A stretch of 64,000 nucleotides of DNA from Terrihalobacillus insolitus (GCF_028416575.1 NZ_JAMQKB010000002.1:1-64000), one strand, 5' to 3'. Shown: positions 48,241-57,187, counted from the first letter of the stretch. Notes: generated from the sequence alone by a model not told the origin. Numbers and translations are program-made.

Positions 48241-49008
48241 TTAAATTCCGCCATAGCGACGCTTTCTAGTTTGGTAATCAGCCAGCGCCTTTTTTAACAA
48301 TTCTTCACTAAAATCTGGCCATAATACATCTGTAAACCAGAATTCTGTATAAGCGGATTGCCATAACAAAAAATTACTTAAGCGCTGCTCACCACTTGTT
48401 CGTATTAATAAATCAGGGTCTTTCAAATTATGGGTGAACAAATAGTTTGAAAACATCGATTCATTAATGTCATCATTCGAGATTTTATTTTCATGGATAT
48501 CTGATACTATTTGCTTTACTGCGGATATCATTTCATACCGACTGCCATAATTCAACGCAAAGTTCAAAAGTAAGCCATTATTGTTCTTTGTTTCTTCTTT
48601 CGCATGTTGAACCGCGTCTTTCGTATGATATGGAAGTCCTTTAAAATCACCAATTGTTTGAACCTTCACGTTTTTCTCTATTAATTCGGGTAAATATGTA
48701 TTTAAAAATTCTACTGGCAGCTTCATTAAATATTCTACTTCATTTTTAGGGCGCTTCCAATTTTCTGTAGAAAAAGCGTATAATGTTAATACTTCTATTT
48801 CATACTTAATCGAAGCTGTTACTATTTTTTTCACAGTACTCATACCTTCTTTGTGACCAGCAATTCGAGGGAGTCCGCGTTTGTTCGCCCAGCGGCCATT
48901 TCCATCCATAATGATCGCAACATGTTTTGGCAAATTATCCATTTGCAAATAAAGGGGACATGGATCGTCTTGTTCATTCTTTTTAAAAAAGGGAAGTTTA
49001 ATTGGCAT
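48241..49008 (-). CDS. uppS: Undecaprenyl diphosphate synthase
   Basis: 255-aa cis-prenyltransferase building the C55 lipid carrier for cell wall synthesis. Asp in HVAIIMDGNGRWANKRG, then RIAGHKEGM, STENWKRP, and C-terminal RTSGEQRLSNFLLWQ...FTDVLWPDF. The ribosome binding site GGAGG is 9 nt before the ATG. An extended -10 (49077-49082) suggests a promoter here, after the frr terminator. Confidence 0.98.
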   Translation of the reverse strand: MPIKLPFFKKNEQDDPCPLYLQMDNLPKHVAIIMDGNGRWANKRGLPRIAGHKEGMSTVKKIVTASIKYEIEVLTLYAFSTENWKRPKNEVEYLMKLPVEFLNTYLPELIEKNVKVQTIGDFKGLPYHTKDAVQHAKEETKNNNGLLLNFALNYGSRYEMISAVKQIVSDIHENKISNDDINESMFSNYLFTHNLKDPDLLIRTSGEQRLSNFLLWQSAYTEFWFTDVLWPDFSEELLKKALADYQTRKRRYGGI

Positions 49009-49076
49009 AAGAATAATCCTCCATCAGGCCAAGGGAAATTTATCGTGTTTCTTCTTTCATCATTTGTTACATTTTC

Positions 49077-49082
49077 ATTTTA
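49077..49082 (-). promoter_or_regulatory. Possible promoter (extended -10) for uppS-cdsA-dxr-rseP-proS
   Basis: On the minus strand TGCTAAAAT fits the extended -10 TGnTATAAT with one mismatch. The -35 is weak. It is about 70 nt upstream of uppS and downstream of the frr terminator, where a promoter is needed. Confidence 0.45.
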
Positions 49083-49151
49083 GCATACTATTTTAAAATT
49101 TGGACCTGGTGCTAGATTTAAATGGAAATAATCACCTGTAGTATGAGAAAA

Positions 49152-49172
49152 ACCCTCTTCATAGTAGAGGGT
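49152..49172 (-). terminator. Terminator of frr
   Basis: 7-bp stem ACCCTCT/AGAGGGT with a 7-nt loop and TTTTC tail. Confidence 0.8.
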
Positions 49173-49201
49173 CATCTTTACTCATTTTACATGGTTACAA
49201 C

Positions 49202-49759
49202 TTAAACTTCCATAATTTCTTTTTCTTTGTTCTTTGCATGTTGATCAATCTCGCCAATGTGGTGATCTGTTTCTTTCTGTACATCATCTTGAAAACCGCG
49301 CAGCTCGTCTTCTGTCAGGTCACCGTTCTTTTCTAATTTCTTCAACTGGTCATTTGATTCACGTCGAATATTGCGAACATTTACTTTCGCTTCCTCCGCG
49401 TATTTCCCTACAACTTTTACTAATTCCTTGCGTCTTTCTTCTGTTAGTGGCGGTATATTAATACGGATCACATTCCCATCACTGGATGGCGAAAGTCCTA
49501 GATCTGCCTTTTGAATGGCTTTCTCAACATCTGAAATAGATGATTTATCAAAAGGTGTAATTAACAACAGTCTCGCCTCAGGAGTTGAAATGGTTGCTAA
49601 TTGATTAAGTGGAGTGGAAGCACCATAATAATCTACATACACACTATTTAATAGGGACGGATTTGCTCGACCAGCTCTAACAGTTGCTAATTGTTTTGAA
49701 AAAGATTGAACTGCCTTTGACATTTTTTGTCTTGTTTCATTTATAACAGTTTGTGACAT
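49202..49759 (-). CDS. frr: Ribosome recycling factor
   Basis: 185-aa three-helix-bundle factor that, with EF-G, splits post-termination ribosomes. Signature segments: [55 protein letters not shown] and [15 protein letters not shown]. It lies 4 nt after pyrH. Confidence 0.98.
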   Translation of the reverse strand: MSQTVINETRQKMSKAVQSFSKQLATVRAGRANPSLLNSVYVDYYGASTPLNQLATISTPEARLLLITPFDKSSISDVEKAIQKADLGLSPSSDGNVIRINIPPLTEERRKELVKVVGKYAEEAKVNVRNIRRESNDQLKKLEKNGDLTEDELRGFQDDVQKETDHHIGEIDQHAKNKEKEIMEV

Positions 49760-49763
49760 CTTT

Positions 49764-50486
49764 TTATTTCCCCCTTATTACTGTTCCTATATTTTCTCCT
49801 AAAACGGCCTTTTTAATATTCCCATTCTCTTTTATAGAAAATACAAGTAATGGAATATCATTATCCATACAAAGTGAAGAAGCTGTTGAATCTAGTACCC
49901 CTAATCCTTCATTTAATACATCCAGGTAAGTTAATTCCTCATATTTTATCGCATCTTGATCCCATTTTGGGTCAGCCGTATAAACGCCATCTACATTGTT
50001 CTTCGCCATTAAAATGACTTCTGCTTCAATTTCAGCTGCTCTTAGTGCAGCTGTGGTATCTGTTGAAAAATACGGATTTCCAGTTCCTGCGGCAAAAATA
50101 ACGACTCGTTTTTTTTCAAGGTGGCGAATCGCTTTTCTTCTAATATACGGTTCCGCTACTTGACGCATTTCAATGGATGTTTGTACCCTTGTTGGTATAC
50201 CGAAATTTTCTAAACTATCCTGTAGAGCTAATGAATTCATGACAGTTGCAAGCATACCCATGTAATCTGCATTGGCACGGTCCATTCCCATCTCGCTACC
50301 TACTTTTCCACGCCAAATGTTGCCACCACCAACAACGATTGCTACTTCCACACCTAATTCTGATACTTCTTTAACCTGCGCCGCAATGGATTGAATAATC
50401 TTTGGCTCAATGCCGTATCCTTGTTCACCACTTAATGCTTCTCCACTTAATTTTAACACAATTCTACGGTAGCGAGCTGTTATCAT
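49764..50486 (-). CDS. pyrH: Uridylate kinase
   Basis: 240-aa UMP kinase of the amino acid kinase fold. [55 protein letters not shown] and [10 protein letters not shown] are family hallmarks. The start is ATG at 50486, 5 nt after GGAGG, giving the B. subtilis length. A terminator stands between tsf and pyrH. Confidence 0.98.
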   Translation of the reverse strand: MITARYRRIVLKLSGEALSGEQGYGIEPKIIQSIAAQVKEVSELGVEVAIVVGGGNIWRGKVGSEMGMDRANADYMGMLATVMNSLALQDSLENFGIPTRVQTSIEMRQVAEPYIRRKAIRHLEKKRVVIFAAGTGNPYFSTDTTAALRAAEIEAEVILMAKNNVDGVYTADPKWDQDAIKYEELTYLDVLNEGLGVLDSTASSLCMDNDIPLLVFSIKENGNIKKAVLGENIGTVIRGK

Positions 50487-50543
50487 AATTACCTCCATAT
50501 AATATGTAATTTTTAATCTTGGTGACGAATGAACGTCTATGCG

Positions 50544-50575
50544 AAAACAGGGAACACTTTGTGCTCCCTTGTTTT
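50544..50575 (-). terminator. Terminator of tsf
   Basis: The stem AAAACA-GGGAGCAC/GTGTTCCCTGTTTT (one bulged A, one wobble) has an AAA loop and TTTT tail on the minus strand. Confidence 0.8.
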
Positions 50576-50587
50576 CCAGTCTAAGTG

Positions 50588-51472
50588 TTATTTCTTCACT
50601 TGACTCATAACTTCTTCAGCAAAATTGTCAACACGCTTTTCCATTCCTTCGCCAACTTCATATCGTACAAAGTTTTTTACAGACGCTCCCTTACTCTTCA
50701 CATAAGCCTTTACCTTTTGGTCAGGATCCTTGACAAAGTTCTGTTCAAGTAAACAAACTTCTTCGAAAAATTTACTAAGGCGACCTTCTACCATTTTTTC
50801 AACAATATGTTCTGGTTTGCCTTCGTTTAATGCTTGTGTTTTTAACACTTCACGCTCACGATCAACTTCATCTGAAGAAACTTCATCACGAGATATAAAA
50901 CGAGGATTCACTGCAGCTACGTGCATCGCAATATCTTTAGCAGTTTGCGGATCATTATTACCTTCTAAAACGGTTAAAACACCGATGCTTCCGCCCATAT
51001 GAAGGTATTCACCAAAGGCGTCATTGTCACCTTTTTCTTGAATAACAAATCGACGTAAGGAAAGCTTCTCACCAATTTTCGCGATGTTTGAATTAATATA
51101 TTCCTGAACGGTTTCTCCATCTCCATGCAGCTTTTGCTCTAACGCTACTTCTACAGATTCGGGTTGTTGCTTTACTAAGTGTTTACCCAACTCAGCAAGT
51201 AATTGTTTAAACTGATCATTTTTTGTGACAAAATCTGTTTCACAGTTCACTTCAAACAATACTGCTGTATTTCCGTCGACTTCGATATATGTCGAACCTT
51301 CTGCAGCAACACGATCTGCTTTTTTCTGTGCTTTTGAAATACCTTTTTCACGAAGGAAATCAATTGCTTTGTCGATATCTCCTTCCGTTTCTTGTAATGC
51401 CTTTTTACAGTCCATCATACCTGCACCAGTTTTATCGCGTAGTTCTTTAACCATTTTTGCAGTAACTGCCAT
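50588..51472 (-). CDS. tsf: Elongation factor Ts
   Basis: 294-aa guanine nucleotide exchange factor for EF-Tu. The N-terminal UBA-like domain has [21 protein letters not shown]; the core contains ESDFVT-type [16 protein letters not shown] and [10 protein letters not shown]. It follows rpsB across a terminator-like stem. Confidence 0.98.
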   Translation of the reverse strand: MAVTAKMVKELRDKTGAGMMDCKKALQETEGDIDKAIDFLREKGISKAQKKADRVAAEGSTYIEVDGNTAVLFEVNCETDFVTKNDQFKQLLAELGKHLVKQQPESVEVALEQKLHGDGETVQEYINSNIAKIGEKLSLRRFVIQEKGDNDAFGEYLHMGGSIGVLTVLEGNNDPQTAKDIAMHVAAVNPRFISRDEVSSDEVDREREVLKTQALNEGKPEHIVEKMVEGRLSKFFEEVCLLEQNFVKDPDQKVKAYVKSKGASVKNFVRYEVGEGMEKRVDNFAEEVMSQVKK

Positions 51473-51525
51473 GTTATTTTCCTCCTTGAGAGTTATATGT
51501 AGATAGAATTCTTATCTTGAAAAAA

Positions 51526-51553
51526 GGTGATAAAAGGTTCCCCTCTTATCACC
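51526..51553 (-). terminator. Terminator/attenuator between rpsB and tsf
   Basis: 12-bp stem GGTGATAAGAGG/CCTTTTATCACC with a GGAA tetraloop and TTTTTT tail, only 12 nt after the rpsB stop codon. Strong enough to set the S2 to EF-Ts ratio. Confidence 0.88.
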
Positions 51554-51564
51554 TCAAACCTTTG

Positions 51565-52317
51565 TTACTCTGTAACAGCTTCAGCTTCTTCCTTTGTTTC
51601 AGCTGGGTTCTGTGTTTGCGCTTCTTCCGTTACTTCTCCTTGTTTCACTTCTAGTATAGCATCTGCCATTTTAGAAGTGAGAAGCTTAACGGCACGTATC
51701 GCATCATCGTTTGCAGGGATGACATAATCGATTTCATCTGGATCACAGTTTGTATCAACAATTCCAATTATCGGAATGTTTAATTTATGCGCTTCCGCAA
51801 TTGCAATTCGTTCCTTACGAGGATCAATTACAAATAATGCATCTGGTAACTTAGTCATTTCTTTTATTCCACCGAGAAATTTGACAAGTCGTTCTTTTTC
51901 TTTTAGAAGATCTACAACCTCTTTTTTAGGTAGTACTTCAAATGTACCATCTTCCTCCATGCGTTCAATATCTTTCAAACGATTGATACGTTTACGAATT
52001 GTTTGAAAGTTCGTAAGTGTTCCACCTAACCAACGCTGGTTAACGAAGTACATTCCTGAACGAATTGCTTCTTCTTTGACAGATTCTTGTGCTTGTTTTT
52101 TAGTACCTACAAAAAGAACGGTACCACCATCAGCAGCAATTTCTTTAACGTAGTTATATGCTTCATCAACCTTTTTAACTGTTTTCTGCAAGTCGATGAT
52201 ATAAATTCCGTTACGTTCCGTGAAGATATACTTCTTCATTTTCGGATTCCAACGGCGAGTCTGGTGACCAAAGTGTACACCAGCTTCAAGTAGTTGTTTC
52301 ATTGAAATAACTGACAT
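51565..52317 (-). CDS. rpsB: Ribosomal protein S2
   Basis: 250-aa late-assembling 30S protein. [69 protein letters not shown] and [13 protein letters not shown] are diagnostic. The Glu/Ala/Thr-rich tail (about 228-250) is a common extension. A clear promoter (52438-52466) and a leader of about 115 nt precede it. Confidence 0.99.
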   Translation of the reverse strand: MSVISMKQLLEAGVHFGHQTRRWNPKMKKYIFTERNGIYIIDLQKTVKKVDEAYNYVKEIAADGGTVLFVGTKKQAQESVKEEAIRSGMYFVNQRWLGGTLTNFQTIRKRINRLKDIERMEEDGTFEVLPKKEVVDLLKEKERLVKFLGGIKEMTKLPDALFVIDPRKERIAIAEAHKLNIPIIGIVDTNCDPDEIDYVIPANDDAIRAVKLLTSKMADAILEVKQGEVTEEAQTQNPAETKEEAEAVTE

Positions 52318-52435
52318 TCTTTTTCCTCCTAATTGGTTTTTTAGCCTCCGCTTGCGTCATCTTTATGCTAGGACTCGTTATATTCAACCAGCAACACCTA
52401 CATAAATTAACAAGCGTGTGTATTAACACCAAAAG
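52318..52435 (-). promoter_or_regulatory. rpsB 5' leader, possible autoregulatory structure
   Basis: The minus-strand leader contains GTGTTAATACAC and a long-range CGCTTG/CAAGCG pairing just before the AGGAGG ribosome binding site. S2 leaders regulate rpsB in many bacteria. I cannot confirm the fold without covariation. Confidence 0.35.
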
Positions 52436-52437
52436 TT

Positions 52438-52466
52438 AATATACCATATCCATATCGAGCAAGCAA
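52438..52466 (-). promoter_or_regulatory. Sigma-A promoter of rpsB
   Basis: On the minus strand TTGCTT (52461-52466), a 17-nt spacer and TATATT (52438-52443), with TG one base before the -10. Confidence 0.7.
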
Positions 52467-52471
52467 GTATA

Positions 52472-52939
52472 TTATTCGTTTTCAGGGTGGAATTTAAGCA
52501 TTAGTTCCACCTCAGTCCTCCCACAATGAAGCTCTCTCGCAATTGTATCTATTGATCTCCCTTGATCATAAAGAGCATAAATCCTTCCGCGTAACGATTG
52601 TTCTAATACATCTTTTGACTCGTTTGTAATGGGAGGGTTATACAGCTCTGGTGGATCTTCTTCCCAATCCTCATCAACTGATTGAATGTCCTTTTCTTTG
52701 TGATTATCCTGTTTCATGCTTGTAGTATTACCTTTTCTTGTCAAGTAATTCAAAAGTTTATCGTTTTCTGCTTTAACCTCTTCCAGATAACCAGTGAAAA
52801 CTTCTTCTATATCTCTCATCATCTTTTCTTCGTTTAACTGATTACTAGTACTGTTTTTTTGCCTGGTATACAAATAATAGAGTCCGACAATTGTAAACAG
52901 ATGAAGTAACAAACTAACTAAAATAAAAATTGAACTCAT
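52472..52939 (-). CDS. swrB: Swarming motility protein SwrB-like (YlxL)
   Basis: 155-aa membrane protein: an N-terminal anchor helix (about 1-24, MSSIFILVSLLLHLFTIVGLYYLY), a charged coiled-coil stretch (about 35-60), an acidic linker, and a C-terminal helix-turn-helix-like segment (RIYALYDQGRSIDTIARELHCGRTEVELMLKFH). In B. subtilis SwrB promotes assembly of the flagellar export apparatus. The start is ATG at 52939 after AGAGGG. The position after sigD supports the call. A hairpin-rich element separates the two genes. Confidence 0.88.
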   Translation of the reverse strand: MSSIFILVSLLLHLFTIVGLYYLYTRQKNSTSNQLNEEKMMRDIEEVFTGYLEEVKAENDKLLNYLTRKGNTTSMKQDNHKEKDIQSVDEDWEEDPPELYNPPITNESKDVLEQSLRGRIYALYDQGRSIDTIARELHCGRTEVELMLKFHPENE

Positions 52940-53026
52940 ACGAATCCCTCTATCCAATTACATCAACCGTTCCTCCCTGATAATGGTGATTGATGCTTTT
53001 ATTCATCTTCCTATGTGGGTTGGTGC

Positions 53027-53160
53027 TTTTGGTTTTTAGTGAAGCGAACTCGTTTCAGCAAGCTGAAACATCGGGGAATCAGATGGAGTCTCGACTCCAC
53101 CTGATTGGAAGTTCCCACCTACGCTTCGCTTAGAGGTGGGGGTCTAAAACCCTAAAACCA
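53027..53160. repeat. 134-bp three-hairpin element between sigD and swrB (IS200/IS605-like ends)
   Basis: Three hairpins in a row: TTTCAG-CTTG-CTGAAA type (53053-53068), a 12-bp stem with tetraloop (53078-53105) and CCCACCT...AGGTGGG with a GC-rich loop (53114-53140). Imperfect terminal repeats TGGTTTTTAG and CTAAAACCA bound it. The last hairpin resembles the right-end palindromes of IS200/IS605/TnpB elements. There is no transposase gene. It could be a deleted derivative (palindrome-associated element) or a structured RNA. It fills most of the 229-bp gap. Confidence 0.6.
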
Positions 53161-53168
53161 TTTTAAAA

Positions 53169-53942
53169 TTAATTCCCTACCTTTTCCATGACAGCCTTTA
53201 ATTTATAAATTGCTTTTTGATGTATTTGAGAAATTCTTGAAGTGGTTAACCCCATTACTTGACCGATTTCAGTTAAGGTCAACTCTTCCTTATAAAAAAG
53301 ACTTATAACCAATTGTTCCTTTTCGTTCAATTGATGGATTCCGTTCGCCAGTTCTTCGTGTGTTTCCGATCGGGTAAGTAATTGTTCTGGTTCCATAGCT
53401 TTTTCATCTGGCACCATATAACCAATCCCTGATACATAATCTGTATCGCTTTGAGTTGGCTTTTCTTCAATTGAGAGGAGTTTAGAAAACAACGTATCTT
53501 TAACGGATTCTTCCACCTCATGTTCGGTCATATTAACTCTCTTAGCCACTTCCTTAGACGTAGGTTTTCGTTGAAGTTCTTGTTCGAGTTGCTGGTAAGC
53601 ATGATCCACATTTTTTATCTTTTCTCTCGTAGATCTCGGCAACCAATCTTCCCGTCTTAGTCCGTCCAATATAGCACCACGAACTCGGAAAGAAGCATAG
53701 GTGTCAAATTTAAGTTGACGGTTCGGTTCGTATTTATTTAATGCGTCATACAAGCCTAGCAAGCCAAAACTCTCCAAGTCGTCCTTACTTACATTGGAAG
53801 GGAGATGAATCGAAATGCGTTGAACATGAAATGAAACGAGATAAAAATATTTATTAATTAATTCATTTGCTGCGTCCTGGTCTTTATCCTTTGTCCAACT
53901 CATCCAACACTGTTCTTCGTGTTGAAACATTTGTTGTGGCAA
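53169..53942 (-). CDS. sigD: RNA polymerase sigma-D (flagellar/motility sigma factor, FliA family)
   Basis: 257-aa sigma-28-type factor that transcribes late flagellar, autolysin and chemotaxis genes. Region 2 reads DDLESFGLLGLYDALNKYEPNRQLKFDTYASFRVRGAILDGLRREDWLPR, and region 4 EKEQLVISLFYKEELTLTEIGQVMGLTTSRISQIHQKAI. I chose TTG at 53942 (LPQQMFQHEEQ), about 7 nt after AAAGGAG; a TTG at 53996 extends the frame through that site and beyond the family's length. cheW, cheC and cheD, which precede sigD in B. subtilis, are absent. Confidence 0.96.
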   Translation of the reverse strand: MPQQMFQHEEQCWMSWTKDKDQDAANELINKYFYLVSFHVQRISIHLPSNVSKDDLESFGLLGLYDALNKYEPNRQLKFDTYASFRVRGAILDGLRREDWLPRSTREKIKNVDHAYQQLEQELQRKPTSKEVAKRVNMTEHEVEESVKDTLFSKLLSIEEKPTQSDTDYVSGIGYMVPDEKAMEPEQLLTRSETHEELANGIHQLNEKEQLVISLFYKEELTLTEIGQVMGLTTSRISQIHQKAIYKLKAVMEKVGN

Positions 53943-54018
53943 AGCATTCACTCCTTTCCCAAATGAATCGATTAGTTTGGTGCTGCTCTTGTTCAACTAC
54001 CATTATCATTTATAGGGA

Positions 54019-55161
54019 CTACAACGACTGTGGAAGCTGAATTACAAAACGAGTTCCTTGATCCAACTTTGTTTCAAATAAGAGGGAACCGTCAAGTATT
54101 TCTACTTTGTTTTTCACTACATCCATTCCAACGCCTCTTCCTGACACATCTGAAAGCTCGCTAGCAGTTGAAAATCCACTCTCCATTACAAGAGCAATCA
54201 TTTGATGATCTGATAAAGTATCAGCTTGTTCCTTCGTTAACAATCCATTAGCAATTGCCTTTTCTGTAACCCTTTTTTTATCCATACCAGAACCATCATC
54301 TGATATTTCAATGCATACATAGTTTTCACTGTGATAGGCTTTTAATTGAATAACACCTTCATCAGGTTTTCCTTTTTCAGCACGTATATCAGGCATTTCT
54401 ATTCCATGGTCAACAGCATTTCTGATTAAATGAACAAGCAAATCACTGAGTTCATCCACAATCGACCTTTCTATTTCTGTTTCCCCACCGATAATATCTA
54501 ACTTTATTTGTTTGTTTAATTGACGGGAAAGCTGACGAACCATTCTAGGAAAACGATTAAACACATAATCGATTGGAACCATTTTCATGTTAAGCATGAT
54601 CGATTTGATTTCATCTGTAATTTTTGTCATACTATTGACCGTTTCTTGTAAATTGCTATGTTTCAAGTCATGAGCTAGTAAATCAAGTCTGTCACGATCA
54701 ACGACTAGTTCCTCGAACAGGTTCGTTAATGCATCTAATTGATCCATGCTTACTCGAACAGTGGTGCTGTTTCTTTTCTTTGTTTTTAATGGCTTTTGAA
54801 GTTTTACGACTGTTTCTTTTCTAATCTCACGCTGCCTACTTGCATCTTCACTAACATCTATGAGCATTGCTTCTAATTGGTCAACCGCTTCAAATAAGAC
54901 ATCTAACACGCTTGAATCAACGATTAATCTCTTATTTCGAACTGCCTCCAACATATCTTCTATTTTATGGGTTGCATTTGTCATGTCCTGTAATTTCAAT
55001 GTCGCGGACATTCCCTTCATTGTGTGTACAGATCGAAACATTTCATTTATCGCATCTTGATTAGAAGGGTTTTTGTCTAATTTTAGTAGTTGGCTAATAA
55101 ATGTTTGAAGATGCTCTTTGCTTTCTTCAATAAACACATCTAAATATTGGCTTGTTTCCAT
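54019..55161 (-). CDS. cheA: Minimal chemotaxis histidine kinase CheA (P1-P3-P4 only)
   Basis: 380 aa against about 670 in B. subtilis. Present: P1/Hpt with phospho-acceptor His46 (MFRSVHTMKGMSATL), P3 dimerisation helices (about 133-200, RVSMDQLDALTNLFEELV), and the P4 kinase with N-box HLIRNAVDHG (244-253), G1 SDDGSGMD (287-294) and FSTASELSDVSGRGVGMDVV (330-349). Absent: the P2 CheY-binding domain (only about 25 linker residues join P1 to P3) and the whole P5 CheW-like receptor-coupling domain; the frame stops after RFVIQLPQSL, the P4/P5 border. No P5 remnant lies in the 22-76 nt before sigD. All kinase boxes look intact, so this is not simple decay. The ribosome binding site AGGTGA abuts a repeat scar. 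Confidence 0.93.
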   Translation of the reverse strand: METSQYLDVFIEESKEHLQTFISQLLKLDKNPSNQDAINEMFRSVHTMKGMSATLKLQDMTNATHKIEDMLEAVRNKRLIVDSSVLDVLFEAVDQLEAMLIDVSEDASRQREIRKETVVKLQKPLKTKKRNSTTVRVSMDQLDALTNLFEELVVDRDRLDLLAHDLKHSNLQETVNSMTKITDEIKSIMLNMKMVPIDYVFNRFPRMVRQLSRQLNKQIKLDIIGGETEIERSIVDELSDLLVHLIRNAVDHGIEMPDIRAEKGKPDEGVIQLKAYHSENYVCIEISDDGSGMDKKRVTEKAIANGLLTKEQADTLSDHQMIALVMESGFSTASELSDVSGRGVGMDVVKNKVEILDGSLLFETKLDQGTRFVIQLPQSL

Positions 55162-55175
55162 TGATGTATCACCTA

Positions 55176-55196
55176 ACTTTTTGAACTTCCTCTATT
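55176..55196. repeat. End-scar of the modular inverted-repeat element between flhG and cheA
   Basis: The plus strand AACTTTTTGAACTTCCTCTA matches the element end GACTTTTTGAAC(AA/TT)CCTCT. It occupies nearly the whole flhG-cheA spacer, exactly where cheB stands in B. subtilis. Confidence 0.6.
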
Positions 55197-55203
55197 AGAT
55201 TCT

Positions 55204-56073
55204 CTATCGTTCTCTAAAAAAATGTTTCAGTTTCGTGACGAAAGCAAATGGTGGTTTTTTGGATGACGAACGATTGACGTTCTGGTCAAGATATTGTTGA
55301 ACGATTTGAGTCATTGTAATCGTAATATCTGCTTTTGGACGGAACAACAAAAAGGGAACTTGACTCGTAACCGCTTGTAACACAATTTTGTCTTCAGGTA
55401 AGATACCTAAAGGAATAAGTTCCTTTTCTAAAAAACTACGAACAACATGCTGCAATCTTTCCATTGTCTGTTCGCCGATTCTCCTATTTAAACTTCTATT
55501 AACAATAAGATACATAGGTAAAAACGGGCTTTTCCTTGAGGCATGTTTAATCATAGCGTAGGCATCTGTCATTGAAGTTGGCTCTGGTGTTGTAATAACG
55601 ATACACTCATCTACCGCAAGCATGTAATAACTGCTTGCTTCTGTTATTCCTGCACCCATATCAAAAATGATAAAATCGTAATCATTTAACAAATGGTTCA
55701 ACTGATGCAAAAAATAATCGAATTTGGTTTCATCCATCGTAAATATGTCGGTTAAACCCGACCCGCCAGCAATATAGGAAAGGCTATTTGGCCCTGTTTC
55801 TACAATGTCCTGAATCGTCAGTTGTTCATCAAACATGTTTACGATCGAATTTGATGCGGTTAATCCAAGTAAAATATCAATATTCCCCATACCTATATCT
55901 AGGTCAAATAGCAAAACCCTTTTATTGTGGTTGGCTAAACAGAGGGAAAAATTTAATGCAAAGTTAGACTTCCCCACTCCTCCTTTTCCACTTACAACCG
56001 CTATCGTTTTAGCTTGTCCAATAGTGCGAAGCGACTCAATTTTTTTACGCAAATTCTTGGCTTGATCATTCAT
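55204..56073 (-). CDS. flhG: Flagellar number regulator FlhG (MinD-like ATPase, YlxH)
   Basis: 289-aa ParA/MinD-type ATPase that works with FlhF to place and count flagella. Deviant Walker A SGKGGVGKSNFAL (about 28-40), FDLDIGMGNIDILLG, FIFDMGAGI and TTPEPTSMTDAYAMIK. The N-terminal DQAKNLRKK resembles the DQAxxLR FlhF-activating motif, and the C-terminus is basic. ATG at 56073 overlaps the flhF stop by 8 nt. Confidence 0.96.
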   Translation of the reverse strand: MNDQAKNLRKKIESLRTIGQAKTIAVVSGKGGVGKSNFALNFSLCLANHNKRVLLFDLDIGMGNIDILLGLTASNSIVNMFDEQLTIQDIVETGPNSLSYIAGGSGLTDIFTMDETKFDYFLHQLNHLLNDYDFIIFDMGAGITEASSYYMLAVDECIVITTPEPTSMTDAYAMIKHASRKSPFLPMYLIVNRSLNRRIGEQTMERLQHVVRSFLEKELIPLGILPEDKIVLQAVTSQVPFLLFRPKADITITMTQIVQQYLDQNVNRSSSKKPPFAFVTKLKHFFRER

Positions 56074-57187
56074 GCTGATAGTCACCAACTAACATTTCAC
56101 TAAGGGAATCAACTCGAATCTCTTTAATATCATCTGGTACGTCTTGACCATTTGTTATATAGGAAATACCGACCTGATGGGAAATACATAAATTTAATAT
56201 GGATCCATACTGAGAGGTTTCATCACTTTTTGTGAAAATGAGTTGTCCGATTGGAATGTTGTGAAATTGAGAGTATATGTTTTCAAGATCTGATTGCTTC
56301 GTCGTAAGTGATAAAACAAGATATGTTTCGAATTCTTTGTCAAAATCAAACATATTCCGAAGTTCTTCTACGTACAATGGATCCCTAAAATTTCTACCCG
56401 CTGTATCTACTAATACTAGATCATAGTCTTTAAACCTTTGCTTTGCATTTCGATAGTCTTCTAGATTATATGCAATTTCGATCGGAACATCTAATATTTT
56501 TGCATATGTTTTCAATTGATCAATAGCAGCAATTCGGTATGTGTCTGTTGTAATAAAAGCTACTTTCTTCTTATCCTTCAATACACTTTCCGCTGCTATT
56601 TTAGCTATTGTTGTTGTTTTTCCAACCCCTGTCGGACCAACTAAGTGAACAAATTTTTTATCATAGCGAATTCCGCCGAAAGTACAATTTGCAAGCTGCT
56701 TCTTTATTTCCTGTTTTAATGCAGTTCTCATTTGCGATTCCGAGTCTTGCCCATGTTTAAGCGTTTCTTGCATCACATTTTTCGTTATTTTTCCCGCAAT
56801 TTCCGGATTCACTTCTTGCTCAAGCAAAAATTTAAAGATCGTATCAAAATCACCATATTGAATCACATTTTGTTGAATGGTATGTTTTTCTATCCATTTT
56901 TTAAGCTCTCTAATTTCCCTAACAACATCCCCATTATTTTCGTTTAATACGGCTTGTGAAGCTTTTGTTGGCTTGGAAACCTTCTGAATCGTATTTGTCG
57001 TTTCTGTTCTCTTTGGCTGGGGATCCATCGCAGCAATAAGTTGGATATTTCGCTTTTTAAAAAATCCTAGAAATCCGCCTTCCACTATTTCTTTAGAATT
57101 TAAAATGACCGCATCCGCCCCGAATTCCTTCCGTACTCGTTTCATTGCTTCAGTCATTGTCGGTGCAACTATTTTTTTTACTTTCAT
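56066..57187 (-). CDS. flhF: Flagellar SRP-like GTPase FlhF
   Basis: 373-aa SRP-family GTPase for flagellar placement. Basic N-terminal B domain (about 1-85), helical N domain (about 90-175), G domain with G1 GPTGVGKTTT (184-193), DTYRIAAIDQLKTYA, G3 DLVLVDTAGRN and G4 TKSDE. The ATG overlaps the flhA stop (ATGA) and it runs into flhG. Confidence 0.97.
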   Translation of the reverse strand: MKVKKIVAPTMTEAMKRVRKEFGADAVILNSKEIVEGGFLGFFKKRNIQLIAAMDPQPKRTETTNTIQKVSKPTKASQAVLNENNGDVVREIRELKKWIEKHTIQQNVIQYGDFDTIFKFLLEQEVNPEIAGKITKNVMQETLKHGQDSESQMRTALKQEIKKQLANCTFGGIRYDKKFVHLVGPTGVGKTTTIAKIAAESVLKDKKKVAFITTDTYRIAAIDQLKTYAKILDVPIEIAYNLEDYRNAKQRFKDYDLVLVDTAGRNFRDPLYVEELRNMFDFDKEFETYLVLSLTTKQSDLENIYSQFHNIPIGQLIFTKSDETSQYGSILNLCISHQVGISYITNGQDVPDDIKEIRVDSLSEMLVGDYQHE

